This document shows positions 57,512 to 64,000 of a stretch of DNA of 64,000 bases, piece by piece. The position numbers were made by a program, and so were the translations under genes. The DNA is taken from contig NZ_CP009279.1 of assembly GCF_000758545.1 (NCBI RefSeq), positions 1,302,001 through 1,366,000 of the forward strand. Reading direction: 5' to 3'. Position 1 is the stretch's first letter. Each line of letters begins with the position of its first letter. This stretch comes from Paenibacillus sp. FSL H7-0737. Lineage in GTDB: Bacteria > Bacillota > Bacilli > Paenibacillales > Paenibacillaceae. Below the pieces are notes generated by a model. That model was not told where the DNA came from. It ran no database searches and saw only the letters and a list, made by a program, of their open reading frames with translations.

Positions 57512-59818
57512 ATGTTAAAGTTAAAGCCAAAAATTATTTTGTTTCTTTGTTTGTTACTAATTATACCTATTTATTCTTTATCTCCCTACACTGCAAAAGC
57601 AGCTGCTACAAAAAATTCAGTTATAAGCATTCCTAATTCAAATCTATCGGGATCAGCTAATAAATCCAAAACTGTTTATCTTGATCTTCCGAGTGGTGTT
57701 TCCAGTTCATCAGTTAATACAGCATCCATAAAATATAACGGAAGTAACTCAGTTGTTGGGACGATCATAGTAGAAAATGGGAAAATCAAAATAACGCTAA
57801 AGGGAAATGAATCTACAAAAACAATTAATAATGTACAAGGATTCTCAGGGAATTACAAGGATTTTTACTCTTCAAATCCTGGAAATTCAATATGGTTATA
57901 TTCTGATGGTAAGCGGTGGCAAATTAATGATTATAAATATACAACAGATACTATGCAATCATATGATAGGAATGCTACAGATGGTTATTATCCATCTCAA
58001 AAACCACCATTAACAACTTTGACTACTAAGAGTAATTTATCTAAAACTAATCTAACGTGGTATAACAATTCTTCAAGTAGCAAAATTGATAATGTAGATA
58101 TTATACAATCATCTATTAAACCAATAGAATGGGTAACCGAACAAGACCCTAGAACACCTAATGTAAAATCAGTGAATTTTAAAGATGGGCGGTTGATTGT
58201 TGATCACGTTATACCTAATACATCTGATAAGACCTTTAATGCACCGTGGAGACCTGAACCACCAGATGGAAAACATGATTTAACGCCACCGGCAGAGGGA
58301 AGACTTTATTATATAATAGTAAATTACTATTATATTGCTGATGCGAAAGTTACTGAATATAGTTATGCAGGTAACGTCTCCTTCGACTACACTCTCCCTA
58401 CAGAACCCACACTTACCGGTACGGTAACTCTAAATAAACCTAATCCCAATCCAACAAAATTGGGAGATAAAGACGAACCCGTTCAAATTTCGTTAATGGG
58501 GCAGCTGCAAGGCTACAATGATGCTTCAAACATTGATGAGTGGGTGTTCTATGCTAAAGAGAAAGACAGAAATAATACACTCAAAACGAAAAAGGAATCT
58601 GCAAAGACATTTAACGTAAACACTTTATTTGACTTTGAGATCAAAAAGTCGAGTGTAACGGGCGAACATTTTACTCAGGAATATGCTTTAACCGTCCTCG
58701 TCCGCTTTAAAAAGCCAATCGTCACAAAGAATGGAACCATCACCTCTCTGGAACAGCCTCTACAGATTTCAGCAGGTGTTTATAAAAACAATCCTCAAGT
58801 TACTTTTCCTCCAAATCCAACTATTCCAACAGAACCTGAAGGAAAGCCACCTATTGCGAGAATATCAACAGCTAGATACATAAAAGCAGGGTCTGATATG
58901 CTCGTTAGTGGAAATGCTTCCTATGATCCGGATGGATATATCACTGATTATGCTTGGAGCACATCTGGAGCGCAGGGAGAAATCGGAAATGTCCCAAGGG
59001 GGTATGTATGGTATACCATAGAGCAAGTTGGAGAGACATTTCCTATAGCTCTCACAGTCGTTGACAATGATGGACAAATAGGTAGTACAAGTACAGAAGT
59101 TACCGTCATTGAGCCGAAACCAGCAGCAATTATAGATATAGAAGGAATACTTAAACAAAATCGTAAAACGACATTGTTCAATAGAAGCCAGAGTCCAACA
59201 CGCTTTCCGTTAATACCATCGAAAACACGAGTTATCATCACTGCTGTATCTGGCGGTACGAATGCAGATATTAAATATAGTGGTACTTTATCTGAACTTG
59301 AAAGCAAAGACATCTTATTTAAAAAACCTGGAAAATATAAGGCTACGATTTATGTGGAAAATACGCTTGGGTATTCTGATAGTGATGAGATTACTTTTGA
59401 TATTGTGCCAGATGAAGCGCCGTACAACTATTTTACTCTGCCTAGAGTGGTATATCGAAGTCCTGATTACGGTAATAAAGCGGTGGTTTCATTGGATGAT
59501 ATCTCCTATTCGCCTGATAAAGATGTAGTGGGTCGGAGACTCTGGGAGTATCGCTATGATTCAAATAATGACGGGAGTTTTAGCGGAGAAGCATGGGTGA
59601 TCTTCAGTAATGAGAACAAGGATCGCTTAAATTTAGAACTGAGCGAGGTAGGGAAATATGAAGTCCGACTTACTGTGTTTGAAGAGTTTGGTCAACCAAC
59701 CATTGATGAGTTTGTGACAGAAGCTGATCGGAAATCTACAAATTCAGATGGACAAAAGTTAAGCTCACGGATTGTAGAAGTGAAAAACCGAGCGCCAGAA
59801 GTTGATTGGTCGTGGTAG
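57512..59818 (+). CDS. Secreted PKD-domain protein (768 residues)
   Basis: The signal peptide ends near TAKAA (residue 31). The N-terminal 400 residues are beta-rich and unassigned. A PKD module runs from about 447 (PPIARISTARYIKAGSDMLVSGNASYDPDGYITDYAWST) to 535. A second PKD-like module is near 640-745 (YSPDKDVVGRRLWEYRYDSNNDGSFSG ... YEVRLTVFEEFGQP). The last residues, NRAPEVDWSW, look like the opening of another module cut short. There is no sorting signal or SLH domain, so how it is retained is unknown. It lies 12 bases after the preceding gene. Confidence 0.78.
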   Translation: MLKLKPKIILFLCLLLIIPIYSLSPYTAKAAATKNSVISIPNSNLSGSANKSKTVYLDLPSGVSSSSVNTASIKYNGSNSVVGTIIVENGKIKITLKGNESTKTINNVQGFSGNYKDFYSSNPGNSIWLYSDGKRWQINDYKYTTDTMQSYDRNATDGYYPSQKPPLTTLTTKSNLSKTNLTWYNNSSSSKIDNVDIIQSSIKPIEWVTEQDPRTPNVKSVNFKDGRLIVDHVIPNTSDKTFNAPWRPEPPDGKHDLTPPAEGRLYYIIVNYYYIADAKVTEYSYAGNVSFDYTLPTEPTLTGTVTLNKPNPNPTKLGDKDEPVQISLMGQLQGYNDASNIDEWVFYAKEKDRNNTLKTKKESAKTFNVNTLFDFEIKKSSVTGEHFTQEYALTVLVRFKKPIVTKNGTITSLEQPLQISAGVYKNNPQVTFPPNPTIPTEPEGKPPIARISTARYIKAGSDMLVSGNASYDPDGYITDYAWSTSGAQGEIGNVPRGYVWYTIEQVGETFPIALTVVDNDGQIGSTSTEVTVIEPKPAAIIDIEGILKQNRKTTLFNRSQSPTRFPLIPSKTRVIITAVSGGTNADIKYSGTLSELESKDILFKKPGKYKATIYVENTLGYSDSDEITFDIVPDEAPYNYFTLPRVVYRSPDYGNKAVVSLDDISYSPDKDVVGRRLWEYRYDSNNDGSFSGEAWVIFSNENKDRLNLELSEVGKYEVRLTVFEEFGQPTIDEFVTEADRKSTNSDGQKLSSRIVEVKNRAPEVDWSW

Positions 59819-59831
59819 GAGAGGTGCTTAA

Positions 59832-62800
59832 ATGAAGAAGACAAAAGAAATACTTTCACTAGTAATTATAATCACTATCCTATTCGGAGTTTTCCCTAGT
59901 CAGGGAGTGGATCTTCAGACAGCAGAGGCTGCGACGGGTGATCCAAATTTCATTACTTATAAAGATATAAATATACCTGCTGATGGTTCTTTTTTTGATG
60001 CTGGTTGGAATTATGGCACTCTTAGTGGGACAATAAATAACCAAAAGCTAACGAATATTAAATTTAATCGTACCACTAAGCAACTTACGTTTGACATTAG
60101 TTCGGATGCAACATTGACTTTAGGAGTAAACTTGGTTCCTTCACAAAGTGCTCTAGATAAACGTGTCGTTCGAGCGGATCTCTGTGTAGCGGCAATTCCA
60201 GAGGGGAAACCATTAGATTTACCAAGTTACCAATACGGTTGTCCGAGTGACTGGACCAGTCAGTATACCAATTTCACCCCATTGTACAAGAGTTGGTTTG
60301 ATGGACCGTTTTACCCGAATACATTTGAACATACATTTAATCTAGCGACAGATGTTACCTATTACAACTATACGGGGACTTTAGGGTACGGCGAACTTCC
60401 AATAGGGTTAGTAATTAACTACGGTTTTGGCGCAGGTCAACAAGATGGATGGCGTGGATATGGTCCAGAACATGGATTTGGAGGGCCGTACATTGGTCAT
60501 AATTTTCAAAGAGTATTTCCTTTGATACCTAATAGTCCACCTACCATTTCGTTAAATACACCCAATAATCAAGTCCTGCAGAACGAGCCTGGACGAAACA
60601 TGCTTAACATCGAGGGATATGTCCACGATCCAGATAATGATGATCTTATCGTAAGTGCGGAGATACCAAATGTATTTTATAGGAAGACGGTAGTATCTCA
60701 AACGAAAGGATATCAGTATTTCTCTATCCCTGTAGACGCTGTGGCTGATTCGATCCCGCCGGGCGACTATACGATGACTGTAAAAGTAGCAGATCCTTCA
60801 AACATGTCAGAATCCGCGAGTATGACCTTTAAAGTTACAAACAGACTGAAGCGAAACGCTTTTGTTCTCGTTAATAGTCCTATAGAGAATAGCGGCACCA
60901 CCTATGAAGATTATGAGTGGGATGCTAAGTACGCTGATCGAGTGAGATATGATCATGATCCGAATTACTTTGATAACTCAATGGGGATTATAGGGGATTC
61001 GGGACTATGGAGGACGAGCCTTTACACTTCATTTCCGTATACCGGACAATATGTAGTGAGTTATCAAGCTAAGGATATACCGAAACAGGATGCTCGCTTT
61101 GCTGAATATCAGATGTGGAGTAAAGATGCCGCATCTACGATGAGTTTTAAAGTCCATCGCAAGCCAATAGCGCTTTTTTCAGCAAGGCTTATCAATGGAA
61201 ATGTTCAATTAATAGATTCATCCTACGATTTAGATCATATTACAAGTGCTGATAAAGGGATTATGCAGTGGCAATGGCAATATAAAAAGAGTGTTGATGA
61301 GATGTGGATCGACGGGCAGCCGCCTGGGGGAGTTTTTGAAAAGGACAGTTACGATATACGTTTAAGAGTCCGTGATGTGGATGGAGATAATGGAGTCGGT
61401 GTATGGAGCGATTGGTGTCAACGTACTGTGGGGAATGCTGCCGTTAATCTACCACCCGTTGCATTATTTACCGTTAATCCGAATACCGTTTCTTATCGTA
61501 AATCTACGACCATTACAGACAAATCTTTCGATCCAGATAATGATCCATTAGATGTATATTACTGGACTGTAATCAAAGACGGATGGAATAAAGTATGGGA
61601 ACATTGGGGTGGAGCGACAACACCGCCGAATATCGCATCATTCGGTGAAGGGAACTATCAACTCAATCTGCAAGTACATGATAATCGTGGCTTGTGGTCG
61701 GATTGGTACAGTCAAAATGTACAGGTAGTCAATCATCCACCGGCTGCAGCATTTACAATGCCTAACGAAATATACCGCGATACGATTATCACAATGGATA
61801 ACTTAACACCAGATCCGGATGAAGATGGAGATGTTTTATCTTATGCCTGGAATGCAAAATTTAATGACTCTCCCTACTACTGGGCAGGAAACAACCGTTA
61901 TCAATCAATGACCATTCGTGATCTTATTAATCGTAACGGTATATCACATAAAAAAGCCATTTCTGATGGCTGGGAAATGCAGCTCACAGCCTCTGATGGA
62001 AAATTAAGCTCTTATGCTACACGTACATTTATGGTTAAGAATCATGTCCCTGTTGCTAAGATTAACGGACCTTCATCCGTAAATCAGTATGATACGAAAC
62101 AATTTACATCAGGGGATATCGATGAGGATACATCAGATCAAGGTTCTTTAGAATACTACTGGAAAGTAACGAACAGTAATGGTGAAGTGAAATCATATCT
62201 TACTCGCGATATTACGCTTACCTTCTCAGATCCAGGGGTATATACGCTAGAACATTGGGCAATCGATCAAATAGGAGATAAGTCGAATATCGCTGGATTG
62301 CAAGTCCAAGTGAAAGAGAATTTGGCACCTACTATGACTTTAACTAGCCCTTCAGGTACAGCAACAAACCCATCTGTGATCGACTCGGAACAAGGCGATC
62401 CATTAATTAAATGGACTTACGCAGATCCAGAAAATGATCCACAGGAGAAATATAGATTAGAGTTTTTTACGAAGGATGATCTATTAGTTTCCACTGTAGA
62501 AAATCCAGATCCTACTGGCCTACTCAGACAATATCAAATCCCAAATAATACATTTGAACGGTTTGAATACTTTACAGTGAAAGGTCGGGCGTACTCCAAA
62601 TTTTCATGGTCAGATGTATCAAATGAAAAAACATTCATCATCGATAATGCACCTAAGCCGGGATTCACTCTGATCACAGATACTGGTAAAGATGCGACTA
62701 AGGTACCGATCTACCGGACGGACGTTCTGAACATTAAGAGTAACGCAACTGATCCGGACGAACCAAAAGGAGATACAATAAGCCACAAGTATTTCTTAAA

Positions 62801-63662
62801 ACCATCAAGTGGAACAGAAGCCCTAGCAAGCATTCAAAAGGACTTCACGAAGCAGTTTAGTAGTAATGGTGTATTCACCTTTAGACAGCTTGTAACGGAT
62901 TCTCTGGGGCTGTACCGTGAAATATCCCATAGTATAACAGTTGTGAATAGAATTCCAACAGTTAATATTACGTATCCAACCAGTACGGACTCGTCAAAAC
63001 CGACAATCGCAAGTACACTTACACCGATCATTAAATGGGATTATCAAGATGAGGACGGAGATCTGCAGCAACGTTATAAGGTGCGAATTATTAACTTGGC
63101 CACCGGTGCAATCAAGGTACAATCTGGTGAACAAGTTTCAAGCGCAAAACAATGGCAGATTCCAGTCAGTTCACTGATTGAGAATGAAAAGTATGCCGTT
63201 GAAATGGAAGTCTTTGATGGTTACAACTGGAGCGATGTCTCTCCACGTAAATACTTCATGGTGAATTTACTGAGTATTAAAGGAGGCGTTAAGCACACCG
63301 AAGAGTGGAACAACAACCGTAAAGGCTACAATCTTAAAAAAAGCGGCAATGAGGAGAGTCCAAGAGGATACAACGTATTTTGGGCAGGAGAACGTTTTGT
63401 TCTGCAAGGTACAGCAACAGGTCTCCCGGATACTGTGCAAGTAACCATGAACGGAGGGTTCACTACGCAGCTCAGCCCAACTAACGACGATAAAACCTTC
63501 TGGACAGGTGAAATGTACGATAGCTCTTTTGAAAAGCTACCAGATGGACCTGTTACTTTTACCTTTACGGCTCAGAATGCGTATAACACCAAAACGGATA
63601 CAGTTACCGTTGTTATATCATCGGATTGGTCGGAGTATTTCCAGAATCATCGAATTAAGTAG
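59832..63662 (+). CDS. Large secreted PKD/Ig-like repeat protein (1276 residues)
   Basis: Signal peptide 1-35 (hydrophobic stretch, cleavage near AEA). An N-terminal domain of about 230 residues has aromatic, Gly-rich sequence (GQQDGWRGYGPEHGFGGPYIGHNF). At least six PKD or fibronectin-like modules follow, with openings near residues 443, 541 (PPVALFTVNP), 635 (PPAAAFTMP), 738 (VPVAKINGP), 832 and 1040. Typical motifs are SFDPDNDPLDVYYW and DPDEDGDVLSYAW. No SLH, LPXTG or transmembrane anchor. GGAGAGGTG precedes the ATG, just after the stop of the other PKD gene. Its linkage to the Tad-like genes suggests a surface or pilus-associated adhesin. Confidence 0.8.
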   Translation: MKKTKEILSLVIIITILFGVFPSQGVDLQTAEAATGDPNFITYKDINIPADGSFFDAGWNYGTLSGTINNQKLTNIKFNRTTKQLTFDISSDATLTLGVNLVPSQSALDKRVVRADLCVAAIPEGKPLDLPSYQYGCPSDWTSQYTNFTPLYKSWFDGPFYPNTFEHTFNLATDVTYYNYTGTLGYGELPIGLVINYGFGAGQQDGWRGYGPEHGFGGPYIGHNFQRVFPLIPNSPPTISLNTPNNQVLQNEPGRNMLNIEGYVHDPDNDDLIVSAEIPNVFYRKTVVSQTKGYQYFSIPVDAVADSIPPGDYTMTVKVADPSNMSESASMTFKVTNRLKRNAFVLVNSPIENSGTTYEDYEWDAKYADRVRYDHDPNYFDNSMGIIGDSGLWRTSLYTSFPYTGQYVVSYQAKDIPKQDARFAEYQMWSKDAASTMSFKVHRKPIALFSARLINGNVQLIDSSYDLDHITSADKGIMQWQWQYKKSVDEMWIDGQPPGGVFEKDSYDIRLRVRDVDGDNGVGVWSDWCQRTVGNAAVNLPPVALFTVNPNTVSYRKSTTITDKSFDPDNDPLDVYYWTVIKDGWNKVWEHWGGATTPPNIASFGEGNYQLNLQVHDNRGLWSDWYSQNVQVVNHPPAAAFTMPNEIYRDTIITMDNLTPDPDEDGDVLSYAWNAKFNDSPYYWAGNNRYQSMTIRDLINRNGISHKKAISDGWEMQLTASDGKLSSYATRTFMVKNHVPVAKINGPSSVNQYDTKQFTSGDIDEDTSDQGSLEYYWKVTNSNGEVKSYLTRDITLTFSDPGVYTLEHWAIDQIGDKSNIAGLQVQVKENLAPTMTLTSPSGTATNPSVIDSEQGDPLIKWTYADPENDPQEKYRLEFFTKDDLLVSTVENPDPTGLLRQYQIPNNTFERFEYFTVKGRAYSKFSWSDVSNEKTFIIDNAPKPGFTLITDTGKDATKVPIYRTDVLNIKSNATDPDEPKGDTISHKYFLKPSSGTEALASIQKDFTKQFSSNGVFTFRQLVTDSLGLYREISHSITVVNRIPTVNITYPTSTDSSKPTIASTLTPIIKWDYQDEDGDLQQRYKVRIINLATGAIKVQSGEQVSSAKQWQIPVSSLIENEKYAVEMEVFDGYNWSDVSPRKYFMVNLLSIKGGVKHTEEWNNNRKGYNLKKSGNEESPRGYNVFWAGERFVLQGTATGLPDTVQVTMNGGFTTQLSPTNDDKTFWTGEMYDSSFEKLPDGPVTFTFTAQNAYNTKTDTVTVVISSDWSEYFQNHRIK

Positions 63663-63757
63663 AGTAGGAGCCTATATCACCCTATCTTTTTTGCGTGACT
63701 TCACAGGATCATGTTAATGTTGAAGCATTGTATCAAACATTGATAGGGGTAGGGGAC

Positions 63758-64000
63758 ATGATTCGAGAGTTAACACCAGCGGAAATGAAATCAATCTTGA
63801 GTTCGATTAATAGGGAACAGCATTTTTTATACTATTCATACCTTACAGCTCGTAAGCATAATACGGTACACTATGGACAGTTTACAGAGCAGGGGGAGCT
63901 GCTCGGCGTATTGGCTTTTTTTAGAGGGCTTTCGTTCTATGCGTTTTCCGTATTCCCTGTGGAGAAGTCATTCTGTCTCCGGTCCGTGCTTGCAGTTATG
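63758..64000 (+). CDS. Partial gene at the right edge, possible GNAT-like N-terminus
   Basis: From ATG 63758, preceded by AGGGGTAGGGG, 81 codons stay open to the window end. The product starts MIRELTPAEMKSILSSINRE and has a strand pair (GELLGVLAFFRGLSFYAFSVF). This opening resembles acetyltransferase-type proteins, but the diagnostic motif would lie outside the window. The 95-base gap from the preceding gene separates it from the PKD pair. Confidence 0.6.
   Translation, partial: MIRELTPAEMKSILSSINREQHFLYYSYLTARKHNTVHYGQFTEQGELLGVLAFFRGLSFYAFSVFPVEKSFCLRSVLAVM

Noticed and set aside
59798-59831. Possible nonsense mutation splitting one giant PKD protein into two genes
   Set aside because: The second gene has its own good Shine-Dalgarno, ATG and signal peptide directly after the stop, so two separate secreted proteins are more likely.

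Overview
The window reads as a chromosomal segment of a spore-forming, low-to-mid GC Firmicute, most likely Paenibacillus or a close relative. The evidence is the spore-cortex protein CmpA, S-layer-homology (SLH) anchored enzymes, a GH87-type alpha-1,3-glucanase, copper-amine-oxidase-type 'stalk' domains, strong Shine-Dalgarno (SD) sites and frequent GTG/TTG starts. No phage, insertion sequence or CRISPR array was seen.

Layout. (1) 1-5.4 kb: end of a lipoprotein gene, an SLH protein, a short-chain dehydrogenase, and a ribosomal-protection-type GTPase preceded by a short leader-peptide frame, followed by a GNAT acetyltransferase. (2) 5.4-10.0 kb: a cell-envelope stress module on the minus strand, with an RsiV-like anti-sigma factor, a SigV-like ECF sigma factor, an OatA-like peptidoglycan O-acetyltransferase and a secreted protein resembling the RsiV ectodomain. 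The oatA-like gene and the secreted-protein gene share an ECF-type promoter motif. (3) 10-18 kb: CGNR regulator and DinB protein, AraC regulator divergent from a DUF5107/TPR protein, small membrane protein, cmpA, SprT-like protein, Qnr-like pentapeptide protein. (4) 18.3-25.1 kb: one 2275-residue SLH-anchored GH87-type enzyme with a candidate CcpA site. (5) 25.3-32.5 kb: Lrp regulator and metallo-hydrolase, then tRNA genes (Asn, Ser, Glu, Leu, and an exact second Leu) around a decayed AT-rich stretch holding two pseudogenes, hairpin repeats and small orphan genes. (6) 32.6-35.7 kb: glutathione peroxidase with an OhrR-like operator on its promoter, a DCC-family protein, and secreted or membrane proteins.

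(7) 35.9-46.4 kb: a Tad/Flp pilus operon (tadZ, tadA, tadB, tadC, Flp-like pilin, three TadE/G-like proteins, prepilin peptidase, FHA protein). (8) 46.4-50.1 kb: epimerase, DUF2621 protein, Nfo endonuclease IV, PurU. (9) 50.3-63.7 kb: a second, divergent Tad-like cluster (CpaB/SAF, degenerate TadZ, TadA-like motor, TadB/TadC-like membrane proteins, two tandem tiny membrane proteins, two pilin/TadE-like proteins), running without a clear break into three secreted proteins, two of them large and PKD-rich. The two Tad-type loci have complementary contents: only the first has a prepilin peptidase and only the second has CpaB. The second cluster is the most likely place here for an undescribed surface-assembly or secretion system.

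All functional calls are from reading motifs and family memory; no database search was run.
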